DNA of 64,000 nucleotides. Source: Climacteris rufus. Lineage: Eukaryota; Chordata; Aves; Passeriformes; Climacteridae. The notes beneath the pieces were generated by a model. It saw only the letters and a program-made list of their open reading frames with translations. It did not search any database and was not told the origin of the DNA. Position 1 is the first letter of the stretch. The number at the start of each line of letters is the position of its first letter. Shown piece after piece: positions 22,201 through 33,200 of the stretch. The translations under genes were made by a program, and so were the position numbers. The stretch lies in NCBI GenBank assembly GCA_013398175.1, contig VZRZ01005898.1, forward strand, positions 7,398 to 71,397, in the 5' to 3' direction.

Positions 22201-24075
22201 GCACGAAGGGATTGTCCCACTTAACATGTGGGAATGCTTCCCCCTCTGATTGTTCAGGAAATTTAAGCTGCAGCAAAAAATGCTGGAAATCCCTGGTGCA
22301 GCTCTTTGCATTCATAGCTGAGGACTTGTCAAAATTTTGTATTTTTGTTTCAGGAACACTGAGGATAAGTTATATTTCTCAAGGCACTGTTTCTTTTTAA
22401 AGAGTAGAGGGAGTCTTAGGAAAAAAAGGCTGTTTGTACAAACTGGCTTGCAATTAAAGCAGACAGTTGCTGCTGATACTTTATGTGCAGCCATTTCTCT
22501 GACCTCACAGCCCATTTATAGTGTCAAAGTGGTGCAAATCTCTTTAGTACAGCTTCTAGCATTGAAAATTCACAGGAAAAGTGAAGAAATTAAGGTTTTG
22601 TGACTCACAAAAGCTGTTCATGTTCTCATGTGCTTCTATTTGACTTAAGGATTGTTTAAGGCTCTATATGAGTTGTAAAAACCCGTGGTGAAATACTTTA
22701 AATCATGATGTGGCCTAGCTGTCATTGCTGTGGAAACCATAAAATTAAATTCTTTTGCATGTAAAAACTCTTAAGTACTCCTAAATTTTCTGTCTTTAAG
22801 CTGTTCCCCATGTTCATTCCAAGGTGGATTACTGTTTTTGGAAGCTGCAGGTGGCACAGCACTTGTGTGCAAATATTTGTGTCCCACAGGCAGGTCTGTG
22901 CCTTTCTGAAGTTAATCACGCCTGCAGAAATTGTTTGCTGTTGTTTTTTCCTCTTTATTGAACTCTCTGAAGAGTTTCCAGTTTGCTTCCTACACAAAAT
23001 CCATCAAACCGTTTGATTGGGAGAATAATAGAGGAACAGAAGTATAAATTTCGGGGAAATATGTTCTGGTTTGGGTTTTTCTGTGAAAAGCCAGACAAAG
23101 TAATTTCCTTTTGATCTGTTTCAGCCCTCTGTCTATGAACTGGTGAGGCAGCCGAATTTTGCCAGCTTGTCCATTATTGTGGAGGATTTCGTGAAGGATT
23201 CTGGAGCTACATTCAGTGGTATGCCATGCCTGGTGCCTGGGATTGGCACTTTTGGATCTCCTTTGGGAAATGAGGCTTTGTGTGCCAGTTGTACCCTGCT
23301 GAACAGGACTCTGACAGGACCTCTCATCTGGCATTCACATTTCTGAATTTACCAGGACATCACTGGTCATTTGCAAGGCCAGGTTGGGCAGGGCTTGGAG
23401 CAACCTGGTCTAGTGGAAGGTGCCCCTGCCATGGGACTGGGTGAGCTTTAGGGTCCCTTCCAACCCAAACCAGTCTGGGATTCTGTCTGGAGTGAGGTGA
23501 CTTAAAAATTCTAGTCGTGGTGCTGAGCAGTTGCTGGTAGATCTGAGTGTGTTGGGGTGTTGTAACTGGCCAGGAAATGAGTATTTAATTCTTGTAGCGT
23601 GGTGGTTACAGCTCATGTCTTGCATAAGAAGAGTTTATATTTTATTGTGAGGTAGTTGCAACTTTCAAAGACACACTTGGGGTTTTTTGTTATGAGTATC
23701 TGTTGATTTGTGTGTGTTACCCACCTGGTGCTAATCGAATCAAGGACCCAGTCCTGTCCTCTCAGCAAAGGATTTCCTGGGGAAATTATTTCAGGATTAG
23801 GGGCTCAAGACTGTCCCTGTCTGCTGGGATTATAGATCAGCACCCAGGAAATCTGTCTGGTCAAAATAGTTGCATGCAGTGTGAGTTCAGTCAGTGATGT
23901 GATTCTGGCACTGTTGTGTCCCCTGACACAAATCCCTGTGTTTTCCCTCCTGTGTTCAGCCAGCAGCCCGGATGCTGTCCATGTGGTGCTGGACAGGCAC
24001 CTGGTGACGGGACAGAATGACAATTCCACCCTTCCTGCTGTCCAGAACCTTCTGATTCTTTGCAATGTCAGGTGA
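19221..24075 (+). CDS. GATD1: GATD1 (PDDC1), glutamine amidotransferase-like class 1 domain protein 1; whole gene span, 7 exons
   Basis: Joining the seven exons (58, 77, 106, 108, 95, 94 and 116 nt, all phases agreeing) gives a 217-residue protein that follows human GATD1 (about 220 residues) from end to end. The family has the DJ-1/PfpI fold and its biochemical role is poorly known. Landmarks are VSAQSFLHCFTLASSAFNLQ near the N-terminus, GNARWIQDFRMKSYASPAKL, and ICAVGHGVAALCCATNEDKS at about residues 119-138. By my alignment to DJ-1 the elbow Cys106 position is Gly123 here, so Cys-dependent catalysis at that site is unlikely; this is inferred by eye. The stop codon lies inside a consensus splice donor, so a spliced alternative C-terminus is possible. 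The gene converges on TALDO1. Confidence 0.97.
19521..19731 (+). mobile_element. CR1 LINE 3'-end fragment in GATD1 intron 1
   Basis: Runs from CCTTCCCTGTGAGGGCGCTG through GAAGCTGTGGCTGCCCCATC to a diverged tail, TCCAAATCATTCAGGGATTC. It has the same orientation as the gene. Confidence 0.92.
19955..20031 (+). CDS. GATD1: GATD1 coding exon 2
   Basis: The acceptor is CTTTTCCAG|GTGTCT and the donor GGG|GTGAGT. It encodes VSAQSFLHCFTLASSAFNLQ and then VATPG, closely matching the human protein. It ends in phase 0. Confidence 0.95.
20415..20520 (+). CDS. GATD1: GATD1 coding exon 3
   Basis: The acceptor is ATCCCCAG|GGGAAG and the donor GATG|GTAAGA. It encodes GKPIDFVDVHEGNARW, IQDFRMKSYASPAKL and ESID, near-identical to mammals. 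Confidence 0.96.
20807..20812 (+). terminator. intronic AATAAA in GATD1 intron 3
   Basis: AATAAA follows an AT-rich stretch (TATATGTGCAATATATGC) in intron 3. Use of this site would give a truncated GATD1 ending shortly after exon 3. There is no direct evidence of use. Confidence 0.25.
21073..21180 (+). CDS. GATD1: GATD1 coding exon 4
   Basis: The acceptor is CCCAACCAG|GGGCTC and the donor AGCA|GTAGGT. It encodes ARYHALLIPNCPGAVTDLAN and SGYLARILQHFSTES, with one base left for the next Lys codon. Confidence 0.95.
21943..22037 (+). CDS. GATD1: GATD1 coding exon 5
   Basis: The acceptor follows an uninterrupted T17 tract (21921-21937) and CCCAG; the donor is AGGG|GTAAGT. It encodes the nucleophile-elbow region PICAVGHGVAALCCATNEDK and then SWVFQGYSLTG. 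Gly replaces the DJ-1-type elbow Cys. Confidence 0.96.
23125..23218 (+). CDS. GATD1: GATD1 coding exon 6
   Basis: The acceptor is CTGTTTCAG|CCCTCT and the donor AGTG|GTATGC. It encodes PSVYELVRQPNFASLSIIVE and then DFVKDSGATFS, with phase 1 at the end. Confidence 0.95.
23374..23484 (+). mobile_element. CR1 LINE 3'-end fragment in GATD1 intron 6
   Basis: Contains CAAGGCCAGGTTGGGCAGGG, GAGCAACCTGGTCTAGTGGA and TCCCTTCCAACCCAAACCAG with a short tail. Confidence 0.9.
23960..24075 (+). CDS. GATD1: GATD1 coding exon 7 (last coding exon)
   Basis: The acceptor is CTCCTGTGTTCAG|CCAGC. It encodes SSPDAVHVVLDRHLVTGQND and NSTLPAVQNLLILCNVR, then TGA. Human ends in a similar LFLCGSRK. The bases CAG|GTGAGG across the stop form a perfect 5' splice site at 24071/24072, so a transcript could splice out before the stop. 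Confidence 0.9.
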
Positions 24076-26376
24076 GGCAAGATGGGGGTTAAGGACTGGA
24101 AACAGCCAGTGGGGAGCATCTTTTGGTTTCAGGAATATTGTCCCTCTAGAGGGGTTTTCCCCCTTGGTTATCTACTGAAGTTTGTGTCACTTTTGTCACT
24201 TTCTGTCTTTTGGTAAAGAGCATTTGATTATTTAAAAAAAAGGTGATGACAGTGCATGGGGAAATGCACAGCTACAGTGGAACTGGCAAAGCAAAATGCT
24301 GAACAGGCTTCACTAAACATTTCTGTTCAGAGAAACATTTCTTGTTTGTGGAGCTTTGGCAGGTTGTCATTGAGTCAGCTCTGATTTAGGATTCTGGTAA
24401 TGAATGGATTTAATTTGGTTGGAAATGGCTTGGCCTGTTTCACTGTCATCTTGTCAGATAGAAGAGCACCTATAAATAACTACAAAAATCTTCTTTTGTT
24501 CAGGTGAATGTGTGTTACAAGCCGTGTCGTGGCTGTGGACTAACAGGTTGTGTCATGTCTGGATGTGTTTCCTTCAGCAGGAAATGAAAGAGCAGGTCTG
24601 TTTGCAAATAGGATGGATGAAGAGCCAGCAGGCTAAGGATTTCCATGGCTGTTACCTGGATAAAGCATCCCTCTAAAGCCCTGTTCTGGACTCTGCAGTG
24701 ACTGTGACAGTGACAGTGAAGTGGCAGTGTCAGGCTCTGGTGTGGAATGGATGAAGGTTGTCACAAGGAACTGTGACACCCCCTTACGTTTCTGCTGCTC
24801 CATTTTCTCACTGCTTCTCTAGACCCTCAATTTACAGATGTGGGGAACTGTCTTCTCAAAACCCCCCAAAAGCTGGTGCTGTGAATACAAATTGCTGGAG
24901 CTGAAGCCCTTGCTGTGGGTTGGCATTCTACTGATGCACAGCGTGCCCTTGTTTTCTTCCTGTTCACATCGTTGGAATTGTATTTAAAAAGTTTACTCAG
25001 CTTTTTTTTTTTTTTACACAGGCTTACAATTGTTTATTTGTTCTCCTTTGTGCTGCTTATGTTGTGGGTTTTGTTCTCTTTGAAATGTTCCTCTCTGGGA
25101 GTACATTGCTGCTGTCTCTTGCTGGAATTTTATGGACTGAGGCACTAAAAAATGCAGGTAGCCAACGTGGATTCCATCTGAGGAACCAGCTGTAGGGTGG
25201 AATCTGGCTGCCTCCTTCCCTCTGAGCTGCAGGTGTGGCTTGAAGCTGAGCATGGAAAGGAATAATCAGACAGATTTTTTTTTTAATTGTTGCAAGCTCA
25301 AACATACTAAATACATTAGAAAGTAGAGAAATTAATATTCAGGTAATTGATTTTCCTTCCCTCTTGGCATTATGGGCAACATTTTTACAGTGCCCTGAAG
25401 GAAAGGACCTTTGTGGTTGCATTTTTGCTTTCTTACCAGGATATTATAATATTTTGGTTCTAGCAAGTCATCAAGCAGAGAAATTTTGTCTTTTTTTCTG
25501 TGGAAATCAAATTTTTTAGCTCTGTCTCAAGAATTCAGTGTGATTTTAAAAGACAAACTGCTGTGGGATTTGCTTGGTCTTCTGCTGTTACATTCTGGAA
25601 TCCAGCTTAGAGATCTTTGGCAATGAGGTGAATTAAAACCAGGACTTGAAGTTAAAATTGGGGTTTTACAGGAATTAAATTATTAAGTAGCTTTGGTAAT
25701 TTAAATCTTTATTTGTGGGGAGTCATCTTAGGGATTTGATGTTGACACCATCAGGGCCTACTTTCAGTCTGGAAAGCCACATCTTGTTTGTGAAGTGGGA
25801 GACTGTAATTCCTTAGGGACTGTGTTTCCATGGGATTTTGCCAAAATCACTGCATCTTTCACTGCTTACTGTAAAAATAGAACATTGGTGTCTACCCTGT
25901 GTCCTGTTTTCATTCCTTAAATGAGGTTCTGTCCAGGCTCATTGATCTGCTGCCAGGTGAGCAAACAGCATTCAGACCACTACAGGCTTTGATCACAGGC
26001 TTTTGATTTTTTACAATCCTCTGTTGTACGATTTTTCCTTATTTTGTGGCATCCAGGGCCTGCTGGAACTGCTCTGCTTGTGCCTCTTTCAGGAAGCAAA
26101 GAGTTGGACAAAGGCTTGGCCCAAGGCCCCTAGGATGCTTCCTTTTTCCTGCCCTTGAGAGCAGAAACGAGTTCCTGTGTGTATTTTCACTCTTCCCCAT
26201 CACAAGCCTATCTCCTCAGCAAGGAAGTTGCTCTTGGGGAAAATTGAGGGAGAATGGTGTGGTCCAGCAGAAAGTGGCAGGAGAGGTGGTGGGTGCAGGT
26301 GTGTGCCAGCAGCTGTTTGAGGTGGAGCTGGATTGTGTCACCTTCAGGAGTCATGCTGACAAACTGGGAACTATCT

Positions 26377-26630
26377 GAGTCGTGGAATCGTGGGATTAAG
26401 GTTGGAAGAGACCTTTGAAGATCAAGTCCAAGCATCAATGCATCACCACCACCACCATGTTCACCACTCAACTGTGCCCTCACATGTCGCATTCACTTGT
26501 TTTCTGAACACTTCAGGGATGGTGACTCCATCCCTACCTTGAGCAGCCTGTTCCAGTGCTTGACAACCCTTTCCACGAAGACATTTTCCCTAATATCCAA
26601 CCTAAACCTCCCCTTGCACACCTTCAGGCC
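26377..26630 (-). mobile_element. CR1 LINE 3'-end fragment
   Basis: It reads as reverse-complement CR1 on the + strand: GAATCGTGGGATTAAGGTTG then GGAAGAGACC, and CCTGTTCCAGTGCTTGACAA then CATTTTCCCTAATATCCAAC. It is a more diverged copy than the others. Confidence 0.85.
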
Positions 26631-27298
26631 AGTAGTGATGATAGCTCTAAGTTCTTGTACAGTATGAGCAATTTTAGCCAGGGATTGGAAAAAGCTGTTC
26701 AAAAACTCTGCGGAAAAAAAAGATCAAATGAACACAGAAGACACACAAGTTGTTGGATGTCATCCAGGTATGTTCAGGAAAGTTTTATTCTGTTTATTTT
26801 CTGTGTTAATTTTGTTCCACAAACGTAAAACTTGACGGGTTATTTGTTATTTTCTTACCTTTTACCTAAAAGGTATTTACATCAACTGAAATCACAGAGT
26901 GGAATTACACAAAGAGTAAGGACTTTTGGATAATTCTTGCATTTTAAACTTCCCATGGGAAGAATTTGAATGCTCAGTTTGTATCTTCTGTACCTTGTGC
27001 TGTGCTTCCTGCCTGGTCCAGCTGAGGAGCCCTGTGAACTCTCCCATCCCGGGCATCCAGGCAGTGGTGTTTATACTGAGGTGTTTTTGTCCCTAAGGCA
27101 GAAGCTGCTTCCCAAACAATTGAAACCCTTCAAATTCAGTTGATGTTCAACCCACACAAACCCTGATTGTTTCTGCATTGTGCTGTGCAGTGCCTGGTGC
27201 TTTGCTCCTAGGAAAGTTACCAGCCAGGCTGGTTTCCTAGGATTTCTGCTCCTGGTGGCATACAGCTGCTGGTTTTTATTGTTTTATTTATTTGGGTG

Positions 27299-27307
27299 GG
27301 GGGGGGT
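27299..27307 (+). repeat. short poly-G run
   Basis: About nine G in a G/T-rich stretch (GGGTGGGGGGGGGTTG). Minor simple sequence. Confidence 0.7.
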
Positions 27308-29294
27308 TGTTTTATTTAGTTAGGGTATTATTGTTTTATTTATTTGGAAATCACAGTGTTACATCTTCTCTGGGCTTACTGTTTTCCTCTGATATTCTTA
27401 CAGGCAGATATGGAAGTACCTGCTAGGAGGATCAGAGTGCCTCTGCAGTACCTGGAGCAGGATGAATCCAAAGGGATAGGGAATTGTCTCAGATGTTGGC
27501 TCACAGCTGTAAAGCAGCATTGCTGTCTTGCACCCCACAAAGGATTTCTTCACCAACAAGAGGACAGCCCAGCATCCCAAAGGTATAGGAGCCTTTCCTG
27601 GCAGCTTTACACCTGAGTTGGGAAGAGGGATGTTGAAACCATTTGCAAAGTGGTGCAGCAGCTGGGGAACTGCTTAACTTTGGACAACAGAGCCCCAAGA
27701 CCTGCTTGTGGGCATGATCTCAATTTTCATGTTTTTGGGGAACTTTCCAAGATGTTTGAACTCTGTTCTTGTGTGCAACTGGTGGTTGTTAGTCCCACTA
27801 GCATTCCATTCCATTAGTGTATTAAATTCCCTTCCATTCCATTAGTGTATTAAAATATTTAATTAAGATTCATTTCTTAGAGCTTCCACAGTATAGTATT
27901 TAAAAAAAAAAAACATTGAAAAAAGATTTACAAAAATGGAACCTTCTGCTTTCATCTTGGGTGCATCCAGACAGGGACTGGAAGAGATGGAAGTGGCTCT
28001 TTGGTCCTGATTTGCTTTAAAATTTCAAATGGAACTGTCTGGAGTCAGTGTCATCTCTGCTGGCCTGTGGTGCCTCTATTTGATAGGCTTAACCAGTGAA
28101 TCTAAGGATTAATTGTAAATTAAGTTCCATTCTGTGAGGATGAATATAAATGGATGTACTCAGTGTGTCTGTTTTTCCAGCAGCTCTGCTCTCCTGTATC
28201 CCCTGTTTCAGGAATGGAGGAGGTGCTGGGATGGAGCACGTGATGGGATGCAAGACATGGCTGAAAGAGGAGGGAAAAGTTTTCCAACCCCCCTCCTAGC
28301 CTTGTGTGTTTGCATAGAGCTGGATGTTGAAATCAGAGAGCTGCCACCACAAGGAAAGGTTGGGAAAGGTGCTGTCATTTTTAATCAAGCTTCAGAGTGT
28401 GTGTATTGATTCTTTGGGATTTCTCCACACATTCACGTTTTATTTGCCCCTAATTCCTGAGTCTAAGCTTGTCTTTGTGACTGTGAGACCTACGAACCTT
28501 TCTGGGCAACAACAGATGTCTCCTGATTTCTTGATCTGAGGAGGTGTGGAGATCTGGGAAAACCCTGGAAGGAGTTTGTAAGCAGGGCACAGCAGGGCTC
28601 TGGCAGAGATCTCTCCATCTCTTGAAGAGAGGGGAAGTTGAGGAAGAGTTAGGGAGTAAATACAGTCGGTGTGACTGACTGAAGAGCTGTACAGGCAGAA
28701 GGTTTATGTGGTGGTTGAGTTTTTTTCCCCATTTCAGGAAGGATGTGGACTTTGTGGCTTAGCCACAGACGTCAGACACCTCACAGCCTCCACCTGTGCT
28801 GCGGAGGAGGAACCCCAGTGCTGAGGCAGAAACAGCAGCTGCCACCACAGCAGGTGAGGGACCCTCTGACTGAACATTTGAAGCATAACTACTTCCCCTC
28901 CTGCCCCCTCAGCTCTTGAGAGGACCACATGTCTGGAGGTAAGTGGAGCAAGGCTTAGCTGTTTCTCAGGCACCTTCTCCTGCCTCTCTGTCCCTTGTCA
29001 CTGCAGTATTTTATTGTCTCTTGAGCAGCTTCTGAAATGCTTCAGAGTTTCATTTGAGCTCCACGGTGTTGCTGACCCAGCTGTGTCTCAGCTACGGGAG
29101 GTGACAGATTCCATGCATGTGAGGGTTCTTGCCTCATTCCAGGAGGAGGAAGGGACATTAATTCCAGAGGCTCCAAGCCTCTGACCAGCCAGTCTGACAG
29201 CAGCAAGTCCCCAGATTCTGTGTGCCTGCATCCCCCCCTGCCCTGGTGCAAGGCTGGGTGCTCACTGCAGTGTGTGGTGTTACAGCACAGCGCC

Positions 29295-29390
29295 CTGCTC
29301 TAGGGGGAGGTGTCCCTGCCCATGGCAGGGGGGTGGGATGAGATGGTCTTCGAGGTCCCCTTCCAACCCAAACCATTCTAGGAATCTCTG
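29295..29390 (+). mobile_element. CR1 LINE 3'-end fragment
   Basis: Contains GTGTCCCTGCCCATGGCAGG and CCCTTCCAACCCAAACCATT. It is truncated at the 5' side and sits about 560 bases beyond the likely TALDO1 transcript end. Confidence 0.9.
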
Positions 29391-29967
29391 TTGGAATTCT
29401 CAGTTTAGTAAGAGTGAAAAGTGCACAATAGGTTAAATTGAGAAGGGATGTGCAGTGGAGGGTCTGATGGCTCGGGATAGGGTCCAGCTTTTAATGCTGG
29501 CTTGACTTTGACAGGGAAAAAGGTCACCTCCCTTTGGGCAGCTTGCTGTCTGCCTGGGCTGCATCCCACCCCACCAACAGCTGTAGGACAGAGGGTCTGG
29601 AGAAATCCCCTGAGGGACTTCACCTCCCTCTGGGTAGACTGGCACTATTCCCAGGGCAGGGCTGGGGGTGCAGCATCAGGTGTCTGTGTGTGACTGTAGC
29701 TGGCTGTTCCTTGGGCTGGAACAACAGTTCCCAGCTTGTTCTGGATGTGCTGAGAGCAGTGCTGCTGTGCCACACTGGTGTGAGTGATCAGTGCATCACT
29801 GTGAAGCCTGTGTTCTCTTTAAAACAACTTGAAATTAAAAACTGTTTTCGTAAATGTGTTAGGACTGTGGACTTAATTAGGAATTTAATACAAAAAACCT
29901 AAAGAATTAAAATCTTATCAGGTGTCTCCTGCAGCAGTTAATTGACCACATTACAAGGTGAGTCTGT

Positions 29968-29973
29968 TTTAAT
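29968..29973 (-). terminator. TALDO1: TALDO1 polyadenylation signal ATTAAA
   Basis: On the - strand ATTAAA lies about 210 bases after the TALDO1 stop codon, followed by a T/G-rich stretch (TTGTAATGTGG). The resulting short 3'UTR suits this gene. AATAAA itself is absent here. Confidence 0.5.
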
Positions 29974-30180
29974 TTGCATGTATTGACAAAAGTGCCACAA
30001 AAATTTGAAATTCCATTTGTCTCTCTGCAATTTGATTTAAAAAAAAAAAGCATGATACAGAAATCTATCCATACACAGCATGATACTTGTACAGGTAAGA
30101 CATTTGTACATCCCCTGAGCCTCAGGTGATCCACCTCAGCCTGGAGCACTCAGGGAAATGCTGATTTTTTTGTTTGTTCT

Positions 30181-30213
30181 TTACTTTCCATTTTCAGCGC
30201 TGAACATTCGCTC
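30181..30213 (-). CDS. TALDO1: TALDO1 coding exon 8 (last)
   Basis: The acceptor on the - strand is CTCTTCTAG|GAGCGA. It encodes ERMFSAENGK and TAA, matching the human ERMFNAENGK terminus. Confidence 0.93.
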   Translation of the reverse strand, partial: ERMFSAENGK

Positions 30214-33200
30214 CTAGAAGAGAATAAACAAAGAGCAGCTGAGTAGGAGTTTGGGAACAGTGCAAGGAGTTGTCAGTCACCATGTGCCTAGAACCAGGTA
30301 TATTGAGTATTTTTTTCCCCCCAAAACCAGTTTCATTAATGCCATGTGAAAGCCTCTCCATAATCTGACCAAAGACTTTGGCAGCAGATCTTCTCTTTCT
30401 TAGTGCCTCCAAGTGCAAACATTGATTTATTTCTAGCTCAGTACCTGCAGATTACTTGTGTCTTGTACTCCTGCTGACAGTTTAGAATCAGACTGAAGGG
30501 ACTTATCATTTTGACAGTTCTACTGATGAGCTGTCAGTCCTGGGGCCTCAATCTGCAGGTGTGGCCCACACCTGGCATGAATTCTTTCTTGGTATGCAGC
30601 AAAGATTACCAAGTTCACCGAATTTAGATGGCCTGTCCTACATAACATATCCAAAAACCTGACCAGACTCGCTTAATCCTCAGCCACCCCAAGCTGGCTG
30701 CAGTCCATGGGAGGAGTGTGATACAACATCTACCTTTAACATCCTCTCCAGCTTCACTGCATCTGCAGCAAATTTCCTGATGCCATCAGAGAGTTTTTCC
30801 ACAGCCATCTGGTCTTCGTTGTGGTGCCAGCGGAATGCCTTCTCATCCAGGTGGATCTTCTCAAGATCGCACGCCTGAGCTGTGCAACAGAAGTACAAAG
30901 AGAAACAAACCACATGAGCAGGTTCTTAACAAATTTAGACTTTCCTAAAATTGTCTTGAGTTCTGACCATTTCTAGGCGTTGGAAAAATTTTTAAATATT
31001 TTCAAAACGACTTGCTACAGGAGCACAGTTTGGGATGTGAGATGGAAAGTGCACCTGATCTGGGCCTGAGGAGAACAAAGAGAAAAAAGAAAAAGGTACC
31101 CTAATAAATCAGTTTATCTTAACACACACTGTTTGTGTGTATGACATTATCTTGTACCTGCTGCTGAATGGCACAGCACTTCCAGGCCTATTCTAAAGAA
31201 TTATGCAACCGTTCTGCAGCAGTGAGACATTCTAAGCAAATATTCTGAACAATCAGGGCTTTGATTATTTGGCAAGAACCAACAAAAGCTTGCTTGATAA
31301 CAGGCATCCAGGCCAACCAGCAGCCTGTAGGCAGCAACCCATGACTACAGCTGTGCACAGAGCTGCTTTCTGAGAGGTTAAGCAGCATTTTAATGAGGTT
31401 GCAGAAAAGGGAGAGTGTCACAAAACCCTGGAATGGTTTGGGTTGAAAGGGACCTCAAAGCCCATCCAGCCCCACCCCCTGCCATGGGCAGGGACACTTT
31501 TCACTAGGCCAGGTAGCTCCAAGCCCTGTCCAACCTGGCCTTGAAGTAGTGCACTGGGAACAAGCATTCAAAGCCATCGTGGCACAGTGTCACCAGATCA
31601 AATCACTCACATTCCTGTATGATTCATTTCTAGTTTCTGGAGGGAGAACACCTCTTGGCATATCTAGAGATTAAGATTAAACCAGGTCTGGCATCTTTGC
31701 TGATATTCAGTAAAATTTCATCCCGAGCATATGCAGATTAACTTTGCTCTTCCTTTCCTGTCCCATGGGGAGAGGTGCAGGGTATGGAAGCACACTGCAA
31801 ACCCACCGTGATCCAATGAGTGCTCCAATTAGTGGGGCACCAGCCCCTAAAGACCTGCAGTTGTAGCAGTGCTGTTGTAAGGGGGCTACAGTATTTCCTT
31901 TTGAGGATACAATATTTCCTTTAGGAAATTGGCCTCATCCCTAAAGCAGGACGGCAGCAAGCATCACAGCACTGAGCAGAACCCCAAACTCTTTTAACAT
32001 TCCAGAAGAAAGGGGGGACTGAACAAGCCTCCAGGGGTGCACTTACCCTCTTTCACACTGAGTGTGGGAGTTAACTTGACGTGCTCTTTGCTGAGCTCTG
32101 CCAGAAGTTTGGGTGAAATGGTGAGATAGTCGCAGCCCGTCAGCGCTTTGATTTGGCCCGTGTTGCGGAAGGACGCGCCCATCACGATGGTTTTGTAGCC
32201 AAACTTCTTGTAGTAGTTATAGATCTTGGTAACACTCTTCACCCCTTAAAGCACAAACCAGCAACTTCATTGTAAGTGATTATTTAGAACATGCTAAACC
32301 CGGCATTTTGCCATAAGAGGATTTATACGAGTAAAGTGTTGGAAAGAGTCGCTGTTGTTTGTGCAACAATGTTAAATCTCTGCTTACCTGGGTCCTCTGA
32401 GGGCTCGTAGGTTTTCTTGTCTCCATTTGCAACATACCAGTCCAGGATCCGTCCCACGAATGGGGAAATGAGAGTAACTCCAGCTTCAGCACAGGCAACA
32501 GCCTGAGCAAAGGAGAACAGCAAGGTCATGTTGCAGTGAATCCCATACTCTGCCTCCAGAACCCTGCAGACACAGGCTGGCTTAGAACAGCACTTTGCTC
32601 ACCTACTGAATTTATAGTCAGGAACAAGCTGGTAAGTTCAAACTACTGAATTCCGTGAGTTAATTTAGGAATGGGGCACAGTTGGTATGCTTTAAAGTCG
32701 TAAGCTGACACCAAATGTTTTGTGATGCCAAACTCTGCTTTATTGATGCTGTTTGCTCAGCCAAATGCAGGCAACTTAGCAGGATATTCAGGAAACTGTG
32801 GCCTGGCCCTTGTATGAAGAAACTTTTCCTATTTCAGCAGCATGCTGTGGCAGAGCACCTTCCGTGCTAGTGACAGACTTCCTCATGCTGTGCTTTCAGC
32901 ACTTCTGTTTATTCAAGTGCAGAATGCAATGTCAGTGGCTGTGGACAGGCAGAAGCATGCGATGAATCAGCACACCAGGCACACAAAGGCTTACCTGCCA
33001 GCCTGGATTCCTTCCCACGTTGAAGAGAGCTTGATGAGAATCCGATCTTTACCAATTCCAGCTTCCTTATAGAGGTCAATGAGGCGCCTGGCCCTTTGAA
33101 TCATTCCTTCCTTATCAAAGGACAACCTTTGAGGCAAGAGCAGGACTGCTTAAAACTGATTTTTTGTTTTAAACTCTCTCCCCCCAGGGCCCCATGTTAA

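Larger units (their letters stand above)
24076..29949. other. intergenic DNA between convergent GATD1 and TALDO1
   Basis: It holds the GATD1 3'UTR, whose end I cannot place, then AT-rich DNA with two CR1 copies. An acceptor- and donor-bounded stretch at 27404-27582 is exon-like but encodes nothing recognised. No RNA gene was seen. Confidence 0.5.

Noticed and set aside
27404..27582. Acceptor- and donor-bounded stretch as a possible extra GATD1 exon
   Set aside because: Joined to the donor at 24071 it would add about 20 unrelated residues then stop; no resemblance to the known GATD1 C-terminus.
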